Shown in pieces: positions 8,104-16,074 of a stretch of DNA of 56,682 bases (its first letter is position 1; the number at the start of each line of letters is the position of its first letter). Under the pieces are notes generated by a model. The model was not told the origin of the DNA, ran no database searches, and was given only the letters and a program-made list of their open reading frames with translations. A program made the position numbers and the translations under genes. Origin of the DNA: Arthrobacter subterraneus (GTDB lineage Bacteria; Actinomycetota; Actinomycetes; Actinomycetales; Micrococcaceae); NCBI RefSeq assembly GCF_900099735.1, contig NZ_FNDT01000017.1, forward strand, positions 1 through 56,682. Direction: 5' to 3'.

Positions 8104-8145
8104 TTGACGTGCTCCACTTCACAGGCAATACTCATCGTATACGAT
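8104..8145 (+). promoter_or_regulatory. hpa promoter with GntR-type operator
   Basis: A -35 box TTGACG (8104-8109), a 17-base spacer and a -10 box AATACT (8127-8132) are followed directly by the perfect 12-base palindrome ATCGTATACGAT (8134-8145), which would cover the transcription start. TnGTnnACnA sites like this are the known operator type of FCD-class GntR regulators, and such a gene lies in the operon (9689). Binding would block initiation until an aromatic intermediate releases the repressor. Elsewhere in the 8000-8196 gap between the divergent genes I see no clear second operator. Confidence 0.75.
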
Positions 8146-8196
8146 TTCGTACTTGAAAAGTAGCCCTTCATCCCAGCTGTACGAGGAGCCCCCGGA

Positions 8197-9696
8197 ATGA
8201 CGATCGAGTCCCAGACGCAGGAAGCCGGCGCGGAACTGCTTGCCCGGACCCGCAAGGTCATTGCCGTCCATATCAACTACCCGAGCCGTGCCGCCCAGCG
8301 CGGCCGCACTCCGCAGCAGCCCTCCTACTTTCTCAAGCCGCCGTCGTCGCTCGCGCTGGGCTCTGCCGGAAATCCAGGCACTGTCGAGCGGCCGTTCGGC
8401 TGTGAGCTGCTGGGCTACGAGGGAGAAATCGCGCTCATCATCGGCAAACCGGCGCGCAGGGTCAGCCTCGACGAGGCGTGGGGCCACGTTGCCTGGGTGA
8501 CCGCGAGCAATGACCTTGGTGTCTACGATCTCCGCTACGCAGACAAGGGCTCCAACGTTCGCTCGAAGGGCGGCGACGGGTTCACGCCGGTCGGCCCGCA
8601 GCTGATCCCGGCCGGTGCCGTGGACCCCGCCGCGCTGCGGATCCGGACCTGGCACAACGGTGACCTGGTCCAGGACGACACCACCGAGGACCTCCTCTTC
8701 CCCTTCGCCCAGCTGGTCGCAGACCTGTCGCAGCTCCTCACTCTCGAGGAAGGGGACATGATCCTCACCGGCACCCCGGCCGGCGCGTCCGTGGCCCAGC
8801 CGGGCGACGTCGTCGAAATCGAGGTCACCGCGGGCGGCTACAGCAGCGGCCGCCTGGCAACCCGCGTGGTGGAGGGAACCGAGCCGTTCGCCGACTTCGG
8901 TGCACAACCCAGGGCCGACGACGCACAACGTGAGGAGGCCTACGGTTCACGTGAGGCCGCCGGCCTGGAACCGGCCGGGGAAGCCCTGTCGCCCGAGCTG
9001 AAGAAGAAGCTCGAAAGCGTCGCCACGGCAACGCTCTCCTCCCAGCTGCGCAAGCGCGGCCTCAACAACGTGAGCATCGACGGCCTGCAGGGCACCCGCC
9101 CGGACCGGCGCGTGGTGGGCCTGGCCCGCACCCTGCGTTACGTACCCAACCGGGAGGACCTTTTCAAGACCCACGGCGGTGGTTTCAACGCGCAGAAGCG
9201 CGCCATCGATTCAGTGAACGACGGCGAAATCATCGTCATGGAGGCACGCGGCGAGAAGGGCACGGGCACAGTGGGCGACGTCCTCGCGCTGCGTGCGCAG
9301 GTACGCGGTGCCGCCGCCATCATCACCGACGGCGGAGTCCGCGACTACACGGCCGTCGCGGAACTCGACATGCCCACCTACTTCTCCAATCCGCACCCCG
9401 CCGTGCTGGGGCGCCGGCACATCCCCTGGGATACGGACATCACCATTGCCTGCGGCGGTGCCACCGTGCAGCCCGGCGACATCATCGTGGCCGACGCCGA
9501 CGGCATCCTGGTGATCCCGCCGGCGCTGGCTGAGGAGCTCGCGGACGACTGCATCGAACAGGAAAAGGAAGAGACCTTCATCTTCGAAATGGTGAAGCAG
9601 GGACACAGCGTGGACGGGCTCTTCCCGATGAATGGCGACTGGAAGGCGAAGTACCGCGAGTGGGCGGCCGGCGCGGAAGGCGGCTCCGGTGGTTGA
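8197..9696 (+). CDS. hpaG: HpaG-type FAH hydrolase fused to an RraA-like domain
   Basis: A 499-residue two-domain enzyme. Residues about 20-230 are a fumarylacetoacetate-hydrolase-type domain with metal ligands Glu75, Glu77 (GYEGEIALI) and Asp106 (NDLGVYD), and the family ending TGTPAGAS. Residues about 265-490 are an RraA-like domain (GTVGDVLALRAQVRGAAAII, TDGGVRD, IIVADADGILVIP). In enteric bacteria HpaG has two FAH domains performing decarboxylation and isomerisation of the C7 ring-cleavage product; here the second half is an RraA domain instead. Acts in the cytoplasm in homoprotocatechuate degradation. First gene after the operator, with AGGAG before the ATG. The linker 231-264 is charged and low in complexity. 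Which domain performs which step is inference. Confidence 0.8.
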   Translation: MTIESQTQEAGAELLARTRKVIAVHINYPSRAAQRGRTPQQPSYFLKPPSSLALGSAGNPGTVERPFGCELLGYEGEIALIIGKPARRVSLDEAWGHVAWVTASNDLGVYDLRYADKGSNVRSKGGDGFTPVGPQLIPAGAVDPAALRIRTWHNGDLVQDDTTEDLLFPFAQLVADLSQLLTLEEGDMILTGTPAGASVAQPGDVVEIEVTAGGYSSGRLATRVVEGTEPFADFGAQPRADDAQREEAYGSREAAGLEPAGEALSPELKKKLESVATATLSSQLRKRGLNNVSIDGLQGTRPDRRVVGLARTLRYVPNREDLFKTHGGGFNAQKRAIDSVNDGEIIVMEARGEKGTGTVGDVLALRAQVRGAAAIITDGGVRDYTAVAELDMPTYFSNPHPAVLGRRHIPWDTDITIACGGATVQPGDIIVADADGILVIPPALAEELADDCIEQEKEETFIFEMVKQGHSVDGLFPMNGDWKAKYREWAAGAEGGSGG

Positions 9697-10426
9697 TATC
9701 GCCTTCGGGCCATCCGTCGTCGTTCAGACTGCTGGCGAGATAAAGCCCGGCAGCAAGTCCGAGCAGGCCTATACCTCCATCAAGGCGCGTATTGTCCAGG
9801 GGACCTTCTCCCCCGGGTACCGCCTGGTGCTGGTGAAGATCGCCGAGGATCTCGGCTTCAGCGTGGTGCCCGTGCGGGAAGCAATCCGGCGCCTGGAAGC
9901 CGAAGGACTCGTGAAGTTCGAGCGCAACGTCGGCGCAACGGTCTCCGGGATCGACCCGACGGAGTACCTCTACACCATGCAGACCCTCAGCATTGTGGAG
10001 GGCGCGGCCACTGCGCTGTCGGCGCCGCTGATCGACTCCGCGGCGATCGCCCGGGCACGTGCCGTCAACGAGGAGATGCGCGAGTGCCTGGACCACTTCG
10101 ACCCGGTCCGCTTCACCGCGCTGAACCAGGATTTCCACAGCGTCCTTTTTGAACATTGCCCCAATCCGCACATCCTCGACCTCGTGCACCGCGGCTGGAA
10201 CCGGCTGGCGTCGCTACGATCCTCCACCTTCCGGTTTGTCCCGGGGCGCGCACGCGAATCTGTCCGTGAACACGAAGACCTGCTCCAGCTCATTGAGTCC
10301 CAGGCGAGTGCCGACACCATCGAACACGCGGCACGCCGGCACCGCGCCGCAACCCTCGACGCCTACCTCGCGCAGGCGTCCGCCATTCCCGAACCACTCC
10401 CCACCAGTCAGGAAGAGAAACGATGA
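9689..10426 (+). CDS. GntR-family (FCD) transcriptional regulator of the hpa operon
   Basis: A 245-residue regulator. The N-terminal winged helix includes EQAYTSIKARIVQGTFSPG and VVPVREAIRRLEAEGLV; the C-terminal all-helical FCD domain has the metal/ligand-binding His pattern (NQDFHSVLF, EHEDLLQLI). I chose the GTG at 9689, 8 bases after GGAAGG and overlapping the hpaG stop; an upstream ATG at 9632 would lack a ribosome site. It is coupled by overlap to hpaE as well. It probably represses the operon from the palindrome at 8134-8145 and is relieved by a pathway intermediate. It controls its own synthesis because it is inside the operon. Confidence 0.85.
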   Translation: MVDIAFGPSVVVQTAGEIKPGSKSEQAYTSIKARIVQGTFSPGYRLVLVKIAEDLGFSVVPVREAIRRLEAEGLVKFERNVGATVSGIDPTEYLYTMQTLSIVEGAATALSAPLIDSAAIARARAVNEEMRECLDHFDPVRFTALNQDFHSVLFEHCPNPHILDLVHRGWNRLASLRSSTFRFVPGRARESVREHEDLLQLIESQASADTIEHAARRHRAATLDAYLAQASAIPEPLPTSQEEKR

Positions 10427-11958
10427 CGTCTACCGTCCCTGAAACCCATTACGTCCCGCAGGACCTGCCCACGCACATCCAGCACTACATCAACGGCGAA
10501 TTCGTCGACTCCGTGAGCGGCAAGACCTTCGACGTCCTGGACCCCGTGTCCAACAACAACTACGCCACCGCGGCAGCCGGCCAGAAAGAGGACATCGACC
10601 TCGCCGTCGCTGCCGCCCGTGAAGCCTTCACCCACGGCCCGTGGCCGAAGATGAAGCCCCGCGAGCGTGCCCGTGTCCTGAACCGGATCGCCGACGCGGT
10701 CGAGGCCCAGGAATCCCGGCTCGCGGAACTCGAGACCTTCGACACCGGCCTGCCCATCACCCAGGCGAAGGGCCAGGCCCTGCGCGCGGCGGAGAACTTC
10801 CGGTTCTTCGCGGACCTCATCGTGGCCCAGTTCGACGACGCCATGAAAGTCCCCGGCTCCCAGATCAACTACGTGAACCGCAAGCCCATTGGCGTGGCCG
10901 GGCTGATCACCCCGTGGAACACCCCGTTCATGCTCGAGTCCTGGAAGCTGGCCCCTGCACTGGCCACCGGCAACACCGTGGTCCTCAAACCTGCCGAGTT
11001 CACGCCCCTCTCCGCGTCCCTGTGGGCGCAGATCTTCAAGGACGCGGGCCTTCCCGACGGCGTGTTCAACCTCGTCAACGGCCTCGGCGAAGAAGCGGGC
11101 GACGCCCTGGTGAAGCACCCGGACGTTCCGCTGATCTCCTTCACCGGCGAGACCACCACCGGACAGACGATCTTCCGCAACGCCTCCGCCAACCTCAAGG
11201 GCCTCTCGATGGAGCTCGGCGGCAAGTCACCCTGCGTGGTGTTTGCCGACGCGGACCTCGACGCCGCCATTGACTCCGCGCTCTTCGGCGTCTTCTCCCT
11301 CAACGGCGAGCGCTGCACCGCCGGTTCACGCATCCTCGTGGAACGGGCGATCTACGACGAGTTCTGCGAGCGCTACGCCGCCCGCGCGAAGACCATCGTC
11401 GTCGGCGATCCGCATGATCCCAAGACGCAGGTCGGCGCGCTGGTCCACCCCGAACACTATGAGAAGGTCGCCTCCTACGTGGAGATCGGCAAGTCCGAGG
11501 GCCGCCTCCTCGCCGGCGGCGGCCGTCCTGACCACCTCCCGGAAGGCAACTACATCGCGCCCACGGTGTTTGCCGACGTCGCGCCCGAAGCGCGGATCTT
11601 CCAGGAGGAAATCTTCGGCCCCGTTGTTGCCATCACCCCGTTCGAGAACGACGACGAAGCGCTGGCTCTGGCGAACAACACCCGGTACGGCCTGGCGGCC
11701 TACATCTGGACCCAGAACCTGACCCGCGCACACAACTTCGCCCAGAACGTGGAGGCCGGCATGGTCTGGCTCAACAGCCACAACGTCCGCGACCTCCGCA
11801 CCCCGTTCGGCGGGGTGAAAGCCTCCGGCCTTGGCCATGAAGGCGGATACCGCTCGATCGACTTCTACACCGACCAGCAGGCCGTGCACATCACCCTCGG
11901 CGCCGTTCACACCCCGAAGTTCGGCAGCGTCGACGACGCCGCCCGCAACGAGGGCTGA
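10423..11958 (+). CDS. hpaE: 5-carboxymethyl-2-hydroxymuconate semialdehyde dehydrogenase
   Basis: A 511-residue NAD-dependent aldehyde dehydrogenase. Catalytic residues are in place: Asn166 (ITPWNTPFM), Lys189 (LKPAEFTPLS), Glu265 (MELGGKSP) and nucleophile Cys298 (NGERCTAGSR). HpaE oxidises the semialdehyde from ring cleavage to 5-carboxymethyl-2-hydroxymuconate. The call rests on its position between the FAH fusion and the extradiol dioxygenase plus overall HpaE-like length and sequence. The ATG overlaps the regulator stop by 4 bases and follows AGGAAGAG. Confidence 0.9.
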   Translation: MTSTVPETHYVPQDLPTHIQHYINGEFVDSVSGKTFDVLDPVSNNNYATAAAGQKEDIDLAVAAAREAFTHGPWPKMKPRERARVLNRIADAVEAQESRLAELETFDTGLPITQAKGQALRAAENFRFFADLIVAQFDDAMKVPGSQINYVNRKPIGVAGLITPWNTPFMLESWKLAPALATGNTVVLKPAEFTPLSASLWAQIFKDAGLPDGVFNLVNGLGEEAGDALVKHPDVPLISFTGETTTGQTIFRNASANLKGLSMELGGKSPCVVFADADLDAAIDSALFGVFSLNGERCTAGSRILVERAIYDEFCERYAARAKTIVVGDPHDPKTQVGALVHPEHYEKVASYVEIGKSEGRLLAGGGRPDHLPEGNYIAPTVFADVAPEARIFQEEIFGPVVAITPFENDDEALALANNTRYGLAAYIWTQNLTRAHNFAQNVEAGMVWLNSHNVRDLRTPFGGVKASGLGHEGGYRSIDFYTDQQAVHITLGAVHTPKFGSVDDAARNEG

Positions 11959-11993
11959 CAACTTCCCACGCCCTTCTCAAGGAAGAGAAAACC

Positions 11994-13079
11994 ATGACTG
12001 ATTTTGTCCCCACCCCCACCCTTCCCGCTCCGGACATTGTCCGCTGCGCGTACATGGAAATCGTCGTCACCGACCTCGCCCGGTCGCGCGAGTTCTACGT
12101 CGACGTCCTCGGCCTGCACGTCACCGAGGAAGACGAGAACAACATCTACCTGCGGCCCCTGGAAGAGTTCATCCACCACAACCTGGTGCTGCGCAAGGGG
12201 CCGATCGCCGCCGTCGCTGCCTTTGCCTACCGGGTGAAGTCGCCCGCCGAGGTGGACGCCGCCGAGGCCTACTACAAGGAACTGGGCTGCCGCACCGAAC
12301 GCCGGAAGGAAGGCTTCACCAAGGGCATCGGCGACTCAGTCCGCGTCGAGGACCCGCTGGGCTTCCCCTACGAGTTCTTCCACGAGGTGGAGCACGTGGA
12401 GCGCCTAACCCAGCGCTACGACCTCTACTCCGCGGGCGAGCTGGTGCGCCTGGACCACTTCAACCAGGTGACCCCCGACGTGCCCCGCGGCCGGAAGTAC
12501 CTGGAGGACCTGGGCTTCCGGGTCTCGGAGGACATCCAGGATTCCGACGGCGTCACCTACGCCGCGTGGATGCACCGCAAGCAGACGGTGCATGACACCG
12601 CGCTGACCGGCGGCAACGGCCCGCGGATGCACCACGTCGCGTTCGCCACCCATGAGAAGCACAACATCATCCAGATCTGCGACAAGATGGGCGCACTGCG
12701 CATCAGCGACCGCATTGAGCGCGGCCCGGGACGCCATGGCGTCTCCAACGCGTTCTACCTGTACATTCTGGACCCGGACGGCCACCGCATCGAGATCTAC
12801 ACCCAGGACTACTACACGGGTGATCCGGACAACCCCACCATCACCTGGGACGTCCACGACAACCAGCGCCGCGACTGGTGGGGGAACCCTGTTGTTCCCT
12901 CCTGGTATACGGAGGCCTCGCTGGTGCTGGACCTCGACGGCAACCCGCAGCCGGTCATCGAGCGCGAGGAGAAGAGCGAAATGGCCGTCACGGTCGGCGC
13001 TGACGGATTCTCCTATACCCGCAAATCCGACGACGACGGCGGCGCGCAGCAGGGTTTCAAGCTGGGAGCACAGCTGTAG
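11994..13079 (+). CDS. hpaD: Homoprotocatechuate 2,3-dioxygenase (extradiol, MndD/HPCD type)
   Basis: A 361-residue type I extradiol dioxygenase of two vicinal-oxygen-chelate modules. The metal ligands fall at His155, His214 and Glu267, and the second-sphere residues at His200 and Tyr257. These are the numbers known for the manganese enzyme of Arthrobacter globiformis (MndD) and the iron enzyme of Brevibacterium fuscum, so orthology is very likely. It opens the ring of 3,4-dihydroxyphenylacetate with O2 to give 5-carboxymethyl-2-hydroxymuconate semialdehyde. Whether it uses Mn(II) or Fe(II) in vivo cannot be read from sequence, since both enzymes share the same ligands. It follows hpaE by 35 bases with AAGGAAGAG as ribosome site. 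Confidence 0.95.
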   Translation: MTDFVPTPTLPAPDIVRCAYMEIVVTDLARSREFYVDVLGLHVTEEDENNIYLRPLEEFIHHNLVLRKGPIAAVAAFAYRVKSPAEVDAAEAYYKELGCRTERRKEGFTKGIGDSVRVEDPLGFPYEFFHEVEHVERLTQRYDLYSAGELVRLDHFNQVTPDVPRGRKYLEDLGFRVSEDIQDSDGVTYAAWMHRKQTVHDTALTGGNGPRMHHVAFATHEKHNIIQICDKMGALRISDRIERGPGRHGVSNAFYLYILDPDGHRIEIYTQDYYTGDPDNPTITWDVHDNQRRDWWGNPVVPSWYTEASLVLDLDGNPQPVIEREEKSEMAVTVGADGFSYTRKSDDDGGAQQGFKLGAQL

Positions 13080-13081
13080 CC

Positions 13082-13867
13082 ATGCTGGACGACGCGACGA
13101 TAGAGGCCATTGCCGACGAACTCGTGGAAGCCGGGCGCAGCCGCACCCCGGTTCCCCGGCTGACCGCACGCTACCCGGACATGACGGTGGAAGATTCCTA
13201 CGCCGTCCAGCAGCTGTGGCGCCGCCGCAACGAGGAAGCCGGGCGGACCCTGGTGGGCCGCAAGATCGGGCTCACCTCCAAGGCGATGCAGGCGGCCACC
13301 GGCATCACCGAGCCGGACTACGGAGCCATCTTCGACGACATGGTGCTGGAAACCGGCTGCTCGGTGGAGTGGGAAAAGTACACGCATCCCCGGGTCGAGG
13401 TGGAACTGGCGTTCGTCCTGAAGTCCGCACTCAAGGGTCCGGGCTGCAGCATCTTCGATGTCCTGAACGCCACAGACTATGTGGTCCCGGCCCTGGAGAT
13501 CCTCGATTCCCGGATCGAGATGGAAGGCCGGACCATCGTGGACACCATCTCCGACAACGCCGCGATGGGCGCGATGGTGGTGGGCGGCCGTCCGGTGAAA
13601 CCCGACGCCGTGGACCTCCGCTGGGTCTCCTCCATCCTCTACAAGAACCAGACCGTTGAGGAGACCGGCGTGGCAGCCGGTGTGCTGGACCATCCGGCCA
13701 ACGGTGTGCACTGGCTGGTCAACAAGATCGCCGCGCACGGCGATAGCCTGAAGGCCGGTGACATTATTCTCGCCGGCTCGTTCACCCGGCCCCTCTGGGT
13801 GCACAGGGGCGACACCATCCACGCCGACTACGGACCCCTAGGAGCTGTCACATGCCACTTCCACTAG
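13082..13867 (+). CDS. hpaH: 2-oxohept-3-ene-1,7-dioate hydratase
   Basis: A 261-residue member of the MhpD/HpaH hydratase family (FAH-related fold), with [27 protein letters not shown] and the C-terminal [12 protein letters not shown]. It adds water to 2-oxohept-3-enedioate (via the dienol), giving 2,4-dihydroxyheptenedioate for the aldolase. The ATG is 2 bases after the hpaD stop, and its end overlaps hpaI by 16 bases, so hpaD-hpaH-hpaI form a tightly coupled block. Length and motifs are standard. Confidence 0.9.
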   Translation: MLDDATIEAIADELVEAGRSRTPVPRLTARYPDMTVEDSYAVQQLWRRRNEEAGRTLVGRKIGLTSKAMQAATGITEPDYGAIFDDMVLETGCSVEWEKYTHPRVEVELAFVLKSALKGPGCSIFDVLNATDYVVPALEILDSRIEMEGRTIVDTISDNAAMGAMVVGGRPVKPDAVDLRWVSSILYKNQTVEETGVAAGVLDHPANGVHWLVNKIAAHGDSLKAGDIILAGSFTRPLWVHRGDTIHADYGPLGAVTCHFH

Positions 13868-14706
13868 GCCCCACCTTCCGTGAAGCGCTGGCTTCATCAG
13901 ACCGTCCGCTCGCAGGCATGTGGGTGTGCTCGGCGAGTCCGTTGATCGCCGAGCTGTGTGCAGGTTCCGGCCTGGACGTGCTCCTGGTGGACGCGGAGCA
14001 CAGCCCCAACGGTCTCGAATCGGTTCTGGCCCAGGTCCAGGCGATCCACGGATACCCCATCCACACCATGGTCCGGCTGCCCGTCAATGACACGGTGCTG
14101 ATCAAGCAGTACCTGGACCTCGGGGTGCAGAACCTGCTGATCCCGATGGTCCATTCCGTCGCCGACGCCGAGGCTGCGGTGGCCGCCACCCGGTATCCGC
14201 CGGAGGGCGTGCGCGGGGTCGGCTCGGCGCTGGCCCGCGCGGCCCGGTGGAACCGGGTTCCCGACTACCCCGCGCGCGCCGGCGAAACAATCAGCGTGAC
14301 GGTACAGATCGAATCCGCTACAGCGGTCGAGGCCGTCGAGGACATCCTCAAGGTCGACGGAGTGGACGCCATCTTCATGGGGCCCGCCGACCTCGCCGCT
14401 TCGAAGGGCCTCCTGGGCCAGCAGGAGCATCCGGAGGTGCGTGCCGCCGTCGAACACTGCCTTGAGGCTGCCGTGCGGGCCGGCGTACCGGCGGGCGTGA
14501 ACGCCTTCAACCCCGACACCGCGCAGCACTACCTGGACAAGGGTGCCCGGTTTGTCTTTGTGGGCGCGGACGTCCTGCTGCTGGCCCGCGGGTCGGAAGC
14601 CCTTGCCGCCCGGTTCATTCCCACAACCCACGACGGCGTCGGCGACAGCGGCGGCGCCGGTCCCACTACCCACGACGGCGGCGGCAACTTCCGGCCCAGC
14701 TACTGA
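13852..14706 (+). CDS. hpaI: 4-hydroxy-2-oxoheptanedioate aldolase
   Basis: A 284-residue class II pyruvate aldolase of the HpcH/HpaI family. The active-site general base His50 (VDAEHSPN), pyruvate-binding Arg75 (MVRLP) and metal ligands Glu154 (QIESATA) and Asp180 (MGPADLA) are visible. It splits 2,4-dihydroxyheptenedioate into pyruvate and succinate semialdehyde, the last step of the pathway here; no succinate-semialdehyde dehydrogenase is in the window. The C-terminus carries an odd low-complexity tail in which PTTHDG occurs twice, 15 residues apart, not needed for the barrel. The gene ends just before the IS30-interrupted palindrome. Confidence 0.9.
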   Translation: MPLPLGPTFREALASSDRPLAGMWVCSASPLIAELCAGSGLDVLLVDAEHSPNGLESVLAQVQAIHGYPIHTMVRLPVNDTVLIKQYLDLGVQNLLIPMVHSVADAEAAVAATRYPPEGVRGVGSALARAARWNRVPDYPARAGETISVTVQIESATAVEAVEDILKVDGVDAIFMGPADLAASKGLLGQQEHPEVRAAVEHCLEAAVRAGVPAGVNAFNPDTAQHYLDKGARFVFVGADVLLLARGSEALAARFIPTTHDGVGDSGGAGPTTHDGGGNFRPSY

Positions 14707-14719
14707 CCCCATTTTCCCC

Positions 14720-14750
14720 GAACTTTCGGGCACCTATGGTGGCTTCCGGA
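14720..14750. repeat. Left arm of an intergenic palindrome split by IS30
   Basis: The arm begins GAACTTTCGGGCAC and runs through CTATGGTGGCTTCCGG. It pairs with the arm at 16039-16068 once the IS30 element is removed; about 80 percent of positions match, including an unbroken GGGCAC block. A second copy of the same palindrome is at 25566-25630. In its original state it lay between two converging genes (hpaI and the leftward dehydrogenase) and may have been a bidirectional terminator. Confidence 0.7.
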
Positions 14751-14757
14751 CGGGCAG

Positions 14758-16030
14758 AGTCAAGTGGTCGGTGCAACGTGGGGGTTAGGCTGCCTGTTGC
14801 AGCATTTGGTTGAGTGCTTGGGCGGGGGTTTGCAGGTCCAGGGTTGGGCGGGGTCGGCGGTTGAGTTTGTCCTGGATGGTTTTGAGGTCCTCAGCGGTGT
14901 AGCCGGAGAGGTCGGTGGATTTGGCGAACCAGTGCCGCAGGAGCCTGTTGGTGTTCTCGTTCGTGCCGCGCTGCCAGGGTGAGTGCGGGTCGCAGAAATA
15001 CACCGGTGCCTGCAGCTCGAGCTGAATCCGGTCATAGCCGGACATCTCGGTTCCCCGGTCCCAGGTCACCGAGCGGCGCAGGTGGGCCGGCAGGTCGCCC
15101 ATCGCGTTGATCATCGCCTCGGCGACCGCGTCGGCGGTATGGCGTTCGGGCAGGTGCAGCAGGATCGTGAAGCGAGTGGACCGTTCGACCAGGGTGCCGA
15201 TGGCTGACTTACCGCCGGCCCCGATGATCAGGTCTCCTTCCCAGTGCCCGGGCACGGCCCGATCTTCGGCTTCGGCGGGCCGGGACGCGATCTTCAACGC
15301 GTCCCGGTACGGTTTAGCCCGACCGCCGGCGTGCTGGTTCTCCCGGGACACCCGCTTAGGCCGGGACAGGCTCAGATACCGGTAGAGGTCCTTACGCAGC
15401 TCACCGCGGGACTGGACGTAGAGGCACTGATAGATCGTCTCGTGGCTGATCTGCATGCTCTTATCATCGGCGTAATCCTTGGCCAGCACGAGCGAGATCA
15501 GCTTCGGGCTCCACCCGTCCTCCAACGCGTCCTCGATGAAACGCAGCAGGTCATGATTCATCGCGGTGAGTTTGAACGCCTTGGGACGGTGCGCCCGCTG
15601 ATGGGCCCGGACGTGGGCCAGATCCGCCTGATACGAGCCGTCCGGGTTCGTATTGCGTTTGACCTCCCGCCAGATCACCGTACGGTCCCGTCCGAGCTCA
15701 CGGCCGATCTCGGCGTGGCCTTTCCCGTCCCGTAACCGGACCATGATCGTGGCCCGTTCCACCAGGGACAGCCGTCCCGTCCCCGGTGTTCCAACCGATG
15801 TCGGCGGATCAGCCAGCCCGCCCGGAATGCCCATTATCAATGTCATGCCGCCAGTTTTACGCCACTGATAGGCGGCCCCGTTGCGGGACACACCCGCGAC
15901 CCGGGCAGCCTCACTGAATGAGGCCCCCGAGCACAACACCGCGTAGAACTTATCCCACTGCTCCGGCAGGAACCACGTCTTCTTCATCACAACACCACTT
16001 TCGGGGAGGCGTTGCACTGACCGTATGACT
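14758..16030 (-). mobile_element. IS30-family insertion sequence, apparently complete
   Basis: About 1.27 kb bounded by imperfect inverted repeats. The left end begins AGTCAAGTGGTCGGTGCAACG (14758-14778, given here in two halves: AGTCAAGTGG and TCGGTGCAACG), and the right end reads inward AGTCATACGG then TCAGTGCAACG (16030 back to 16010); 17 of 21 positions agree. One transposase gene fills it, without frameshift. IS30 elements make 2-3 base target duplications, too short to verify here. The insertion point is the loop of a palindrome. Confidence 0.85.
14785..15987 (-). CDS. IS30-family DDE transposase
   Basis: A 400-residue transposase, intact. The N-terminal helix-turn-helix (LSLVERATIMVRLRDGKGH, EIGRELGRDRTVIWREV) is the HTH_38 domain of IS30. 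The rve-type catalytic core shows the three acidic residues in HWEGDLIIGAGGK, VTWDRGTEM and NENTNRLLRHW (DDE). I place the start at the ATG at 15987 (MKKTWFLPEQ); an in-frame ATG at 16017 lies inside the terminal repeat and is less likely. It cuts and inserts its own element and should be active if expressed. Confidence 0.88.
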   Translation of the reverse strand: MKKTWFLPEQWDKFYAVLCSGASFSEAARVAGVSRNGAAYQWRKTGGMTLIMGIPGGLADPPTSVGTPGTGRLSLVERATIMVRLRDGKGHAEIGRELGRDRTVIWREVKRNTNPDGSYQADLAHVRAHQRAHRPKAFKLTAMNHDLLRFIEDALEDGWSPKLISLVLAKDYADDKSMQISHETIYQCLYVQSRGELRKDLYRYLSLSRPKRVSRENQHAGGRAKPYRDALKIASRPAEAEDRAVPGHWEGDLIIGAGGKSAIGTLVERSTRFTILLHLPERHTADAVAEAMINAMGDLPAHLRRSVTWDRGTEMSGYDRIQLELQAPVYFCDPHSPWQRGTNENTNRLLRHWFAKSTDLSGYTAEDLKTIQDKLNRRPRPTLDLQTPAQALNQMLQQAA

Positions 16031-16038
16031 TTCCAACC

Positions 16039-16068
16039 CCGGAGTCACCGGACGTGCCCAAAAGTTCC
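16039..16068. repeat. Right arm of the IS30-split palindrome
   Basis: Ends GTGCCCAAAAGTTCC; its reverse complement begins GGAACTTTTGGGCAC and matches the left arm at 14720-14750. It lies 6 bases before the end of the leftward dehydrogenase gene. Confidence 0.7.
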
Positions 16069-16074
16069 GTCCGG

